A stretch of 64,000 nucleotides of DNA from Cepaea nemoralis (taxonomy: Eukaryota > Mollusca > Gastropoda > Stylommatophora > Helicidae): the NCBI GenBank assembly GCA_014155875.1, contig JACEFZ010014577.1, positions 5,001 through 69,000 of the forward strand. Reading direction: 5' to 3'. Shown in pieces: positions 20,890-31,869 of this stretch. The notes under the pieces are model-generated. The model ran no database searches and was not told the DNA's origin. It saw only the letters and a program-made list of their open reading frames with translations. The position numbers were made by a program, and so were the translations under genes. Within the stretch, counting starts at the first letter, position 1, and each line of letters starts with the position of its first letter.

Positions 20890-21110
20890 ATATAACCGGA
20901 CCCCGTGGCGAAGAGGACACAGTTCGAAATCCCGCATACCCGATTCGAAACACAGCTGCGGGCGATTTGGAAGCAGACCACCTTCCGTTGGTTTTTACGA
21001 AATGGTATGAGTCTCGATCGTTCAGAAAGTAATGGCAAATTACTGAACATAAAACTTGCCCAGAAATCACAATAGCAAATATTGCTGGGGTTGACTGCTA
21101 CGCACTGTAA
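20890..21110 (+). mobile_element. SINE-A copy with A and B boxes
   Basis: TGGCGAAGAGG at 20906-20916 matches the A box at every position. GATTCGAAAC at 20942-20951 is a near B box. The body has CGTTCAGAAAGTAATGGCAA near 21019 and ends in GGGGTTGACTGCTACGC. Confidence 0.85.
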
Positions 21111-21264
21111 ATGGATATGCAACAAACTTAACCAATATAAAAACATGAAGTAGAGGATAGCCTTACAACTCAAAATTGCTGAAAATAAGGTCGTCGCGTG
21201 TAAGCTTTACTCAGCAAACAACCACATGAAAACACAACACCATATAAACCACGGGGACACGGAG

Positions 21265-21312
21265 TCTTCTTCTTCTTCTTCTTCTTCTTCTTCTTCTTCT
21301 TCTTCTTCTTCT
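21265..21312. repeat. (TTC)n microsatellite
   Basis: 16 perfect TTC units. Confidence 0.97.
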
Positions 21313-22533
21313 ATGTGACAGAACGCCAGTGGCCCATGTCCTCAGGCCTTCTTTGGGTTTGGGTAAACAGGGGGAAACAGCTTTCGGGAACCCTCAGTTC
21401 TCTTGTTCACCATGGACGGATAGTTCTATGGGTTACTTTAACAACACGATCTTTTCATAGAACGATTAGATATATGTCTTGTCTTCGGGAAAACCCGATA
21501 GGGCGCCTTACACCAAATACACACCAGTGCAGCTTCTGGTGCAATTCATGTCCGTTCCAATACTTACCGTTTGGTATTTGCAGCATGTCTATTTAATTCA
21601 AAGATTAGGACAACACTGCAGCCTACTACTGGGGAATTGAAAGGTAATAATTGGGTTTTATTTAATACTGCTAGACCTTGGTCTATAAAGCTAACTGGTT
21701 GTCTCGACTGGTGAGACGAATTGGCGAGACGGCAGTCTTGCAATATTGGGAGTGGGTTGACCGTTGGCCAATCTAGCTAAGCGTCTTGTTCTTGGCATTG
21801 CCTGGGAACGAATCTGAGCAATATAGCTTCCCAGATGATTTCACTTGTTCTTGGCAGCAGATGGACGGGGGCTATCTTTCCTCCTACGGCCTGAACTCTG
21901 CATACTGTCTTCTTTCATTGGAAGATAATCAGTATATAGCTAGGGTATGCCGGAAGGAGGGCTCCGTGGGGATGGGTTCCACCCATCTATGATCTATCTT
22001 CTTGAGCCGGAAGAGGGTATCCACTGGGCTATCTCTTTCATCTTTTAGCGGATAGGGTGGCCGGGTGAACTGAATAGTTACTGGTCGATAAGATCATCTA
22101 GTTCTACGTGTAGGGTGAGGCACTGCCGGTACATTGCGGCGACAGCTCAGACAAGAGCAGCGGCCGGAAGGAGTAGTATCTTCTTTCCTATTCTTGCTAG
22201 GGATGGGGAACTACACTGCGTGCCGTACAGCCCCACTACTATAATATTAGTTGGGGGGGGGGGAGAGAAACACATATCAATACACACACCGCACTGCAAG
22301 AGTTTTGCTGTGAGAAAGGCAGGGTTTGCAAGTGAGAGAAAAGCCTGGAAATGAATGTGCCCAATAATAATAAAGGCTTGGTATGAGTGTGGAGAGTGAG
22401 TCTTATATGCAAAAAGTTCCTAGGGTCAAACGACAGGACTTCGTCAAGCTGAAGGCCTAGTCTAGGAAAGACGCCACCAATCCAGGACCTCTTGTCAGGT
22501 CAGGCCAATTCAATCAGGTCTCTTGATTAGTAC

Positions 22534-22536
<3 letters not shown>
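21313..22536. other. Unassigned DNA
   Basis: No gene or repeat recognised. Short open frames (21315-21596, 21786-21992, 22115-22354) show no domain. A G run lies at 22253-22263. Confidence 0.4.

Positions 22537-22593
<57 letters not shown>
22537..22593. repeat. (TA)n microsatellite
   Basis: About 28 TA units. Confidence 0.97.
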
Positions 22594-22597
<4 letters not shown>

Positions 22598-23518
22598 TTG
22601 ACAACTGATATGCTGAGACCAGTAGGAGTCTCCATGTCGGCTGTACCTGAAGTTTACGCTGGAGGCTTTCACTATTGTTTGTCATCTCCAGGGTCCTCTT
22701 CTTTTGGACGTGACTAAATCGGACAGTATCAACAGGGCTTCTATGCTAAAGCTATATACTCCTGATGAAGCCAGGTCAAGGTATTGGCCATACCACACAT
22801 GGTGTTACTAACTCTGAGAGAGAGGCAAGGTTGGTCTTGGGCAAATGACAATTTGCGGTGATGGCGCATCTCAAGTCCTTTCAACGACATAGGCTCGAGA
22901 GCAGTTAGTTTCTTGGCTGGGCCTACGCATGATTATCCTGCATACCCATTTTGTACAGGACAGTGAAAGGCACCTATCCATTACACCTTCATGAACAATT
23001 CCCATTATTTGAAATCATACCCAACCTTGTGCCAAATGAACTTAATTGACTATGAATAGAAGTCCTCACAAACCAGTGGCTTTGGTTCTACAGCGGCCTG
23101 TTGTTTCTACGGGGAAAGGAAAGAACTGAAGAATGATGCGGTGAGCTGTATGTGGACTGACCGGACAGTGTATTAAGCTCGGTCTGTGAAGAAAAGCTAC
23201 CTGAGGCTCTGTGCCTGAACTTTATCCTTATTGTGTCTGTTTAGAACTATCTGTTTTAACTGCCTTGATGTTTTCCTGTGCTGTTCTTTATTAATTTAAT
23301 AAATCACGTTTTAGTTTACTCCAACGATCACCGTGTTATCTATGGATCAGCCAGAAAGACACGTCAGGGAATAGGTCCCGAGGTCGAAAGAGAGAGTGAC
23401 AGTGAGTGCGGGGAACGGAGGAGGGTTGGCAAGCAAAGACCTATCCCAGCCAGGGCGAAAGAATAATTTTGAAACATTGTGACGTAGTTATTTGGGACCC
23501 TCCACGTAGCATGTTATA
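22594..23518. other. Unassigned DNA with a polyadenylation-like signal
   Basis: No coding region supported. AATAAA at 23298-23303 lies in an A/T-rich stretch. Nothing else is recognisable. Confidence 0.35.
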
Positions 23519-23520
23519 TT

Positions 23521-23641
23521 CTTGTTCTTCTTCTTGTTCTTCTTCTTGTTCTTCTTCTTCTTCTTCTTCTTCTTCTTCTTCTTCTTCTTCTTCTTCTTCT
23601 TCTTCTTCTTCTTCTTCTTCTTCTTCTTCTTCTTCTTCTTC
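23521..23641. repeat. (TTC)n microsatellite
   Basis: About 120 bp of TTC with three GTT interruptions at its start. It is a pure pyrimidine strand and abuts the G/T-rich tract. Confidence 0.97.
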
Positions 23642-25230
23642 GTTAGTGGGTTATGGGTTGGGTGGGGGATATATGTGTGGGGGGAAGATGTGGGTGTGGG
23701 GATATGTTGTGGGTGGGAGATGTGTGCAGGTGGCGGTGGTTGTGGGTTTGCGGATGTGTGTGTGGATGAGGGATTGTATGGGTGTGGGATGTTTGGGTGG
23801 ATGGGTGGGGAGTGTGTGTGTGTGTGTGGGTGGGTGGGTGTGTGGTGAGAGATGTGTGGGTGAATGTGTGTGGGGGTGTGGGGGATGTGTTGGGGTTGGG
23901 GAGTGATGTGTGATGGGTGTGGGTGATGGATTTGGGGATGTGTGTGTGGGTGGGGGATATATCTGGCTGGTTGGGGGTGTGTGTGGCTGGATGGAGGATG
24001 TATGTGTGGGTAGTGAGAGTGATTGTAGTTGGGGGATGTGTGGATGGGTAGGAGATGTTTGGGGAGATGTGTGTGTGGGTGAGGGATGTGTCTTTGGGAT
24101 GTCTGTGGGTGTGGTGGTGTGTCTGAGGGGAGCTAGGTGTGGATAAAGGATGTGTGTATGGGTGGGTGGGGGTGTGGCTGGGTGTGCGGGTGGGTGAATG
24201 ATGTGTGTGAGGGTGGGGATGTGTGTTTAGATGGGTGGTTGGGGTATGCGAGTGTGGGTGGGTAGATAGGAGATGTATGTGTTGATGAGTGGATGAGGGA
24301 TGTGTCAGTGTTAGTGGTTGAGGGATAAGTACGTTTGTCTAGGAATTTGTGAGGGGATGAGTGTATGGGTTGGGGATGTGTGTGTGGGTTGTGTGTGCGT
24401 GGATGGGAGGTGTGTGTTTGTGAATGGGGGATGTGTTGGTGGGTGGGGATGTGTGTGACAGATGTGAGTATGGGTGGGGAGATTTTGTGTGGGTGGGGAT
24501 GTGTGTGTATATGGGTAGGGTGTGTGGTTAAAGGATGTGTGGCTGGGGGATGGGTGGGTGGAATATGTGTGGGTGGGTAGAGGATGTGTGGGTGGGTGAT
24601 TGTATATGAGTAAGGGTGTGTGGTTAAGGGATGTTTGGTTGGGGGATGGGTGGGTAGAGGATGTGTGGGTGGGTAGAGGATATGTGGGTGGGTGAGTGCG
24701 TATAGGTTAGGAGATTGTGGGGGATGTTTGTAGGGGTGGGCTCGGGATCTGTGAGTGGGCTGGGGGAGATGGGAGATTATGTGGGTGGGTGCGGAATTTG
24801 TGTGTGGGTAGGTGCGGGATATGTGAGTTGGCTGGGAGATGTGTGTGTGCGTGGGGGTTGTGTGGCTGAGGAATGTGTGTTTGGCTGGGTGGTTGGAGGT
24901 GTCTGGGTGGAGGAGGATATGTGGATGAGTGATTGTTGGTGGGTAATGGGACGGGTAGATAATATGTGAGTGGGTGGGGAGATGTGTGTAGGTGTGTAGA
25001 TGTGTGTTGGTGGAGGATGTGTGGTTTGGGGAATGTATGTGTGCTTGGAGTGTGAGTGGATGGGATGTGCGGTGAGTGAGAGGTGTGTGTGGGTGGGGAG
25101 ATGTGTAGGTGTAGGGATGTGGTGGATAGGTGGGGGAATGTATGTGTGTGTGTGTGGGTTATGTGTGTGGTTAGGTGGGGGAGTTGGAGTGAATGGGGGA
25201 TGTGTGGGTGGGTGGTGGATGTGTCTCATA
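23642..25230. repeat. G/T-rich degenerate tract with G-quadruplex motifs
   Basis: About 1.6 kb of variants of 'gtgtgggtgggggatgtgtg' with almost no C on the plus strand. There are many runs of three or more G; 23648-23668 has four such runs with loops of 1-4 bases. It looks like an old GT/GGGT simple repeat with loosely periodic GGGGATGTGTG words. The open frames within it are an artefact of composition. Confidence 0.9.
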
Positions 25231-25299
25231 ACATAGTAATATGCATTGTTTATGTTTACAAAATTCATGTGACAATGTTTTTTCCTATGCACTGTTTAT

Positions 25300-25424
25300 G
25301 AAAGAAAGATGAGTGATTGGAATTGCCGAATGTAAGACGGGCTTGCCCAATTTGTTACCATTTGAAAATAAAGTATGTTCGCTCATTTGTTTGTTCGTTC
25401 GTTCGTTCGTTCGTTCGTTCGTTC
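25300..25424 (+). mobile_element. Retroposon 3' end with (GTTC)n tail
   Basis: AGACGGGCTTGC, then TTTGAAAATAAAG (AATAAA signal), then GTTC units at 25391-25424. It is the same family as 15725-15850, in the opposite orientation. Confidence 0.65.
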
Positions 25425-25790
25425 TTCTTCTTCTTCTTCTTCTTCTTCTTCTTCTTCTTCTTCTTCTTCTTCTTCTTCTTCTTCTTCTTCTTCTTCTTCT
25501 TCTTCTTCTTCTTCTTCTTCTTCTTCTTCTTCTTCTTCTTCTTCTTCTTCGTCGTCTTCCTTCTTCTTCTTCTTCTTCTTCTTCTTCTTCTTCTTCTTCT
25601 TCTTCTTCTTCTTCTTCTTCTTCTTCTTCTTCTTCTTCTTCTTCCTCCTCCTCCACCTCCTCCTCCTCTTCTTCTTCTTCTTCTTCTTCTTCTTCTTCTT
25701 CTTCTTCTTCTTCTTCTTCTTCTTCCACTTCCTTTTTTCCTTCTCCTTATTCTTCTGCTTCTCCTCCTCCTTCTTCGTCTGAAACAACTT
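25424..25790. repeat. Long (TTC)n microsatellite
   Basis: About 300 bp of TTC with a few interruptions (GTCGTCTTCC near 25551, TCC and CAC units at 25643-25668), then an impure pyrimidine stretch to about 25790. Long GAA/TTC tracts can form triplex DNA. Confidence 0.97.
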
Positions 25791-25809
25791 GTTTAACATA
25801 AGGACCTTC

Positions 25810-26065
25810 TAGCAATCCTTGATCCGTGGCAGGCGTGTATTGCGTGCCCATATTTTACTAGACCAATCGTCACTCGAGGGGAGATGTGCTCAATATCACA
25901 AGAGTCACATTTACTTCCCCACACATTTTCTGGTGCACATTTTGGGCTAGACCAACAGAAAGCCCAGGTGATGTTTACACAATCAGTTTGATGCGAATTC
26001 GAACTCGAGAGCACAAGACCGGTATTCTAGTGTCCTAGCTATTGTGCGACCGAGCAGTTTCATTT
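25810..26065 (-). mobile_element. tRNA-derived SINE (SINE-C)
   Basis: The minus strand shows TAGCTAGGACA (A-box-like) and GAGTTCGAATTC (B-box-like, near 25997), then a body shared with 27985-28200, 29890-30090 and 31525-31700. Shared body words include the complement of 'tttctggtgcacattttggg' and 'aatatcacaagagtcacatt'. Confidence 0.75.
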
Positions 26066-26149
26066 ATGTGCCATGGCACTCGGATGTTAGAGTAACCGAA
26101 CAAGCAGATAGGCTTGAGGGCTTTACTGCTGTGGGGAGCGGATGAGCCA

Positions 26150-26378
26150 TATACCAGGCTGACAACTTGAACTCCCTCAGGGAAGCAGGACGAGTAAATG
26201 ACTCAAGGGATGGGTGTGACCAGACTAAAAGAACATCAAGTCATACTGGGTCACATTAGACTGGAGCACCATGCGGAAAGCAAAGGAAGAACAGGAAACC
26301 AACACAGAACTGGTGTCGTCAGCCACTACACGCTGAGGAAGATTATGAGGGAAGTATCTGAGCACTCATGGTCTAATA
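26150..26378 (+). pseudogene. LINE 3' fragment (RNase H LINE family)
   Basis: 26230-26370 matches the C-terminal end of the LINE at 18168-20535: CCAACACAGAACTGGTGTCG, encoding NQHRTGVVSHYTLR, then GAGCACTCATGG. It continues after the hAT insertion (26774 onward: AGTTCGAGATTATT) into an ATT/ATC simple repeat, as expected for a 3' tail. Confidence 0.8.
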
Positions 26379-26773
26379 CAGTGGTTCTCAACCTTTTTTG
26401 GCCCATGCACCCTTTCACCGTATGTTCAGAATGTCATTGCCCCCTTTCGTATTTTCTCCCTATAAACTCCCCCTCCCCTACACAGTATACGTAAAAATGG
26501 AAACTAAATTTAATAGCACATACTAGAACAAGTCTAGACGTCTACAGAATAACATGATTTGCGGGTCTACTTATGTTATAAAACAAATTTAAGAAGTGTG
26601 AGAACCGTAAAGTGTGAAAAAATGTGAACCGAAAAGAATGGAAACAATGTCAAGAAATCTGTTCTTGTATTAGTGTGATATTGAAATAATCTTAATTCCC
26701 CCCACCTATCGGCAACCCCAACATTCTCCCTGAAAGGGGGGAGGGGGGATTCCCCACCGGGTGAGAACCACTG
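26379..26773. mobile_element. hAT-type MITE
   Basis: 395 bp with short terminal inverted repeats CAGTGGTTCTCAACC and its complement GGTGAGAACCACTG. It is flanked by 8-bp near-identical repeats GTCTAATA (26371-26378) and GTCTAAGA (26774-26781). Ends of the CAGTGGTTCTCAAC type and 8-bp NTCTANAN targets are typical of Charlie-group hAT elements. No transposase is encoded. It is inserted in the LINE 3' fragment. Confidence 0.88.
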
Positions 26774-26788
26774 GTCTAAGAGTTCGAG

Positions 26789-26800
26789 ATTATTATTATT

Positions 26801-26877
<77 letters not shown>

Positions 26878-26900
26878 CATCATTATTAGTATTATTAATA
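26789..26900. repeat. (ATT)n/(ATC)n microsatellite
   Basis: A short ATT block, about 27 ATC units, then ATT again. It probably grew from the LINE tail. Confidence 0.95.
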
Positions 26901-27412
26901 ACAGTTATAAATAATATTTTCAGGAGCACATGAAGTGACAACTATTTTAACAAAAGAAATGATCTGAGAAGTGACAGTAATGATGACCTAACAATTTAGC
27001 GTTAGTGTAATCGTAAAGATGCCATGTTGATGCCGACATAGGCGCCGTTGGACAAGGATTCCCAGACTCCGGCTGGACTTTGGCTAAGTGAGGGCAGCAC
27101 GCTAGAGCTGACCCAGATGTGACACCTAGTGGTGACTTTAGAGGTGATTAGGTGGTGACCACAGAACTCGGTTAGTGGTGACCATAGAAGTGACACTAAG
27201 TGATGACCATAGATGTTGGGCTAGAAGTTATATGAGAAGCTGTATTACAAATGTCACTAGAATTGACGTGAGATGTGGCATTGCAGACGATACTTGTATT
27301 GACACTTAAATGTGACCATAGAATTTACATCAGAAGTGACTATTAGAAGTGACCATTAAAAAGGACATTAGAAATGACCATAGAAGTGTCATAAGAAGTA
27401 ACTTAGTAAGTC

Positions 27413-27785
27413 AATCATCATCTGCACGTGCCTTGCCGATAAGTGTGGGCGGTCATGATATACCATGTCATACTATCACCAAAGTCGGGGATTAGGTCTG
27501 TGTTCTTGTATCGGCTATGTGACCAAGCCAATCATGATATTCTATGTACCTCTACAGAAGGTAGTTTACCATTGGTTTTTTTCTTGGCCGTAACTATACT
27601 GGTCGGTGACCGTAGCCATTGTTTCTATAAAGAGATCCTCTACCTTCCGTCGTCAAACATGAAACCACAGCCAACAACTTTTGTTGGCCTGCCCAAGCGT
27701 GTCCTGCAGGCTAATGGAGGGAAGAAGGCACCTTGCTCTTCCTTGATGGGGATACCATTATCCTGCTACCCGAGTCAAATTGATG
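27413..27785 (-). mobile_element. Non-autonomous LINE derivative (5'UTR joined to 3' end), copy A
   Basis: Read on the minus strand, about 75 bp of unknown head is followed by sequence resembling LINE 5'UTR 3553-3680 (TTGTTGGCTGTGGT, GGTCACCGACCAGTATAG, ACCAATGGTAAACTACC). This joins near 27540 directly to the LINE 3' end 6450-6575 (GGCTTGGTCACATAGCCG, ATCATGACCGCCCACACTTA, then a TGATGATTGA tail). About 2.8 kb of coding sequence is absent. This is the structure of a SINE-like parasite of the LINE. Confidence 0.8.
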
Positions 27786-27984
27786 TGAAATAGAGATGAC
27801 ATTAGAAGTGGCCATAAACGTGTCAGCAAACGTGACAATTAGAAGTGACATTAGAAGTGACATAAGACGTTGTCAGTACAAAAGACATCAGAACCGAGTA
27901 TAGGAGTGACCTTACATAAGTACCACCATTTGGTCAACTCCAAAAGTAAATGACCCTTTATGGGTCATGAGACATATTGGGCAT

Positions 27985-28200
27985 ATGGTGTCATGCCCAG
28001 ATTTTAGATCCACGTGACACTCGATAGATAATGTTGTGAATATCACACCCATCGCCTTTATTTCCATTAACTGTCCATGTACCAACTGTTAAACTGGTTC
28101 GACCTGGGAATCCAGAAGAAACATCCCTGTCTCTTGGGGAATTCAAACACATGAACATGGGTCGGCAGGACAGAGTGCTTATCACTGGGGCACCGCGGAT
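27985..28200 (-). mobile_element. SINE-C copy
   Basis: Body shared with 25810-26065. The B-box-like complement GTTTGAATTCCC lies near 28141. Confidence 0.65.
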
Positions 28201-28254
28201 TCAAACATCCGAGCAGCAGAGAGCCATGTGGCACAGGAACGGAGGTCAGTGTAG

Positions 28255-29560
28255 GGCAGACCACACTATCAGTCAAGTGTAGAACTGACCACATCATCCG
28301 TCCAATGTAGAACTGACCATATCATCCGTCCAGTTTAGAACTGATCATATCATCCGTCCAGTGTAGAACTGATCACATCATCCGTCCGGTTTAGGACTAA
28401 TCACATCATCCGTCCAGTGTAGATCTGATCACATCATCCATCCAGTGTATAACTGGCCACATCATCCGTCCAGTATAGAACTGACCACATCATCCTCCCA
28501 GTGTAGAACTGACTCCTTCATATGTCTATCGTAGAATTGTCCACATCATCCGTCTATTCTAGAACTGACCATATCATCCGTCCTGTATAGAACTGACCAC
28601 ATCAACCGTCCGGTTTAGAACTAATCACATCATCCGTCCAGTGTAGATCTGATCACATCATCCATCCAGTGTAGAACTGACCACATCATCCGTTCAGTGT
28701 AGAACTGCCGAACATTATCCACCCAGTGTAGAACATGATCACATCAGTCCGTCCTAGTGATGAACTGATCACATCATACGTCTAGTGGTAGAACTGCCAA
28801 CATCATCCGTTCAGTGTAGGAAAGGATCACATCATCCACCCGTGTAGAACTGATCACAGTCATCCGTCTAGTGTAGAACTGACTCACAGTCAATCCGTCC
28901 AGTGTAGAACTGACCACAATCATCCCGTCAGTGTAGAACTGACATCATCATCCGTCTAGTGTAGAACTGCCAACATCATCCGTCCAGTGTAGAACTGACC
29001 ACACCATCCGTCTAGTGTAGAACTGCCAACATCATCCGTCCAGTGTAGAACTGCCAACACCATCCACCCAGTGTATAACTGACCACATCATCCGTCTAGT
29101 GTAGAACTGACATCATCATCCGTCTAGTGTAGAACTGCCAACATCATCCGTCTAGTGTAGAACTGCCAACATCATCCGTCCAGTGTAGAACTGACCACAT
29201 CATCCTCCCAGTGTAGAACTGACTCCTTCATATGTCTATCGTAGAATTGTCCACATCATCCGTCTATTCTAGAACTGACCATATCATCCGTCCTGTATAG
29301 AACTGACCAAATCAACCGTCCAGTATAGAACTGACCACATCATCCATCCAGTGTAGAACTGATCACATCATCCATCCAGTGTAGAACTGACCACATCATC
29401 CACCCAGTGTAGAACTGACCACTTCATATGTCTATCGTAGAACTGTCCACATCATCCGTCTATTGTAGAACTGACCGTATCATCCGTCCTGTAAAGAAGT
29501 GACCACATCAAGCGTCCAGTGTAGAACTGACCGCATCATCCGTACAGTGCTGCCCGCTCT
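28255..29560. repeat. 28-bp minisatellite
   Basis: About 45 imperfect copies of a unit like GTGTAGAACTGACCACATCA plus TCCGTCCA. A larger module of about 250 bp recurs within it: the words 'gactccttcatatgtctatcg' and 'ccgtcctgtatagaactgac' occur at both 28510-28600 and 29220-29310, pointing to unequal exchange. Confidence 0.95.
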
Positions 29561-29889
29561 CCAGAACCTAACGCTACAGGCCAGAATGATAAATACAATC
29601 TGATATTAATTATTTTACAGTTCTCCGTTCGTTTGAACTGTTTCAGACCAGTAATTATATTTTAATTATAACTGTGGTCTTTTGTATTTTCTGTAGAATA
29701 ATGAGTGATAATAGAAGCTTCCCAAGAAGTTCCAATACGAACCACGACAATGTGATAGATGTGGACGATGATAATCAGAGCCAACCCAAACCCAGCCCCA
29801 TGATGAGGTCACGGTTTGATCATATGAATGGTGGCGTCCTCAACGGCGGAAGAGATCAAAGTTGGCAAAGAGATAATAGTGTATTGAGA
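29561..29889 (+). other. Possible small exon, weak
   Basis: An open frame begins MSDNRSFPRSSNTNHDNVID at 29701, just after TTTTCTGTAG, a good 3' splice site. The codons look plausible (DDDNQSQPKPSP), but the frame soon runs into a SINE-C fragment (from 29890). No domain is recognised. It may be chance. Confidence 0.2.
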
Positions 29890-30090
29890 CTGGGGTTGAC
29901 GGTGCTAGCCCCATTATTTCTAAAACCAACTGGCACACGGTCTGTGATGTGGTCGGTACCAGGCCGGCCGCCTTTACTTTACAGATAATTTCCTGGCACC
30001 ATTTTAGGCTAGGCTTTGAACACAGGTCAATTGGGGAAAGAAATAATTCCCACCTCGGAGCAGATTCGAAAACATGACTACAGATCCAAC
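29890..30090 (-). mobile_element. SINE-C fragment
   Basis: The stretch 'cctttactttacagataatt' to 'accattttaggctaggc' aligns with 25905-25955. Degenerate. Confidence 0.55.
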
Positions 30091-30099
30091 ATGAATGCT

Positions 30100-30370
30100 A
30101 TTCAACTCCCGCATTGCCAAAGCCTTCTAACTTCCTTTCAATCTCTCAAATGAGATTTTGTAACCAAGGTGCTAACATATTGGAGCGCTCAGGCATGGAA
30201 ATAATATCCTCTTTGAAGCACATGTTTTTACAAGGTTCGCTGACGCCAATGAGTAGAAAATAGGTGTCTCAAAACTAAACGTATTTCTTAAAATTGAATA
30301 TAGCATTTGCTCTATTGAAAATCTTCGCCTACGTTTAAGTTCTAAATTTGGAAAATATGTCGTCTGTCTT
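30100..30370. repeat. Duplicated segment, first copy
   Basis: Similar to 31870-32110: CTCAAATGAGATT..G, 'ctaacatat', 'atggaaataatatcct' and 'tttacaaggttcgc' each have a counterpart in the same order. It forms the downstream end of the tandem duplication unit. Confidence 0.7.
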
Positions 30371-30734
30371 ATTTACAAGTTGTAAATAACAAATTGACCG
30401 AAGAAGTGACACTTAGTGGTGACCATTGAAGTGACTTAGTGGTGATCATAGAACTGACAATAAAAGTGACCATACAATTAACTCTAAGAAGTGATAATAG
30501 AATTAACACTTAGACGTGCAATAGATTCGACACTTAGAAGTGACAATAGAATTTACACTTCCAAATGACCATAGAGTTAACAATATAACTGACCATTTAA
30601 TGTGACCGTAGAATTTACATTAGAAGTGACCATTAGAAGTGACCATTTGAAGTGACCATTTGAGGTGACCATTAGAAGTTACCATTAGAAGTGCCATTAG
30701 AAGTGGCCATGGAAGTGACATGAGAAATAATTTA

Positions 30735-31085
30735 GTAAGTGAATCACCATCTTCATGTGCCATGCCGATAAGCGTGGCCGGTCATGATTCGCCATGTCAT
30801 ACGATCATCATCAGAGTCCGGGATTAGGTCTGTGTTCTTGTCCCGACTATGTGACAAACAATCATGATATTCTAAGCATCTGTTAAGAGATAGTTTGCTA
30901 TTTCTCTCTTTCTTGGCCGTAATCATGCTGGTCGGTAACCGTAGCTATAAATCGCTATAAATAGATCGTCTACCTGCCGTCGTCATACGTGAAACCATAA
31001 CCAACAACTATCTGTTATCCTGCCCAAGGATGCCCCGCAGGCTAGCGGAAGGAAGGAAACCCTTATCCTGCTACACGAGTCAATG
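30735..31085 (-). mobile_element. Non-autonomous LINE derivative, copy B
   Basis: Same 5'UTR-to-3'-end structure as 27413-27785. Its presence in both copies is explained by the segmental duplication, so this is not an independent insertion. Confidence 0.78.
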
Positions 31086-31141
31086 ATCATTAGCTGTGAA
31101 ATAGAAGTCACATACGAAGTGACCATACACGTGGCATGTAA

Positions 31142-31370
31142 ATCGAAAATTACAGGACATCGCTGTCAGCATCAGCATCTTTCAGCTGAATGTTGATTTC
31201 TTGGCAAGATTACGCTCAGTAGTTTGCCATTGCTTTCTGAGCGGCCGGCTCACATACCCCGTAAGTTACCGACGCGATTCTCACCGTCGTCACGTTACTT
31301 ACGAGAGTATATGAGATTACGGAGAAAAGTCGCTAACCTCTTGGCCAGGAAGCCGACAGTGACATAGAAG
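31142..31370 (-). mobile_element. SINE-A copy inserted after the duplication
   Basis: The minus strand has the perfect A box TGGCCAAGAGG (near 31351), then CAGAAAGCAATGGCAAACTA and the end GCTGACAGCGATGTCCTGT. It is absent from the matching place in copy A (about 27825). Confidence 0.88.
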
Positions 31371-31524
31371 TGGCATTAAAAGTTACATTAGATGTGGACA
31401 GTAGAAAAGACATTAGAAACAAGTATAGAAGCGACCTTACAAAAGTACGCCATTTGGTTATCTCCCAGATTTAATATAACATTAATGACCTTTTACGGGC
31501 CTTGAGGTATATTGGGCATATGGT

Positions 31525-31700
31525 GTTAGGACCAAATGTTAGACCACTCGGCACTCATGGATAATATTGAGAACATCACACCCGTCGCCTTTATTTCCCA
31601 TTAACTGTCCTTGTACCAACTGTTAAACTGGTCGGACCTGGGAATCGAGGTAAATGAAGAAACATCCACGTCTCTTGGGGAATTCGAAAAGGTGATCACC
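31525..31700 (-). mobile_element. SINE-C copy
   Basis: Counterpart of 27985-28200 within duplication copy B. Confidence 0.65.
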
Positions 31701-31869
31701 GATCCACAGACACATGTACCAGCCAATACTCTACCGCCGATCCACAGACACATGTACCAGCGAATGTGCTGCCACGGTTCTCACACCGGCCGTAGATTAT
31801 ACCAGAATGCATACATGACATGGTTACTTATATTTTCAATTTTATTGTCCGTTATTTGAGGTGGTGTGA

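Larger units (their letters stand above)
27110..28200. repeat. Segmental duplication, copy A
   Basis: This block resembles 30380-31720 throughout. Both contain degenerate 'gaagtgaccatag' minisatellite, a minus-strand LINE-derived element, more of the minisatellite, then a SINE-C copy. The order and orientation are the same. Copy B has one extra insertion (the SINE-A at 31142-31370). Confidence 0.85.
30380..31720. repeat. Segmental duplication, copy B
   Basis: Second copy of 27110-28200. It carries the same LINE derivative and SINE-C, plus a younger SINE-A insertion at 31142-31370. Confidence 0.85.

Noticed and set aside
23406..25292. Gly/Val/Cys-rich and Pro/His/Thr-rich frames
   Set aside because: Composition artefact of the G/T-rich tract; no domain and no frame preference.
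25285..25801. Poly-Ser, poly-Leu, poly-Phe, poly-Glu and poly-Lys frames
   Set aside because: Direct translation of the TTC/GAA microsatellite in all frames.
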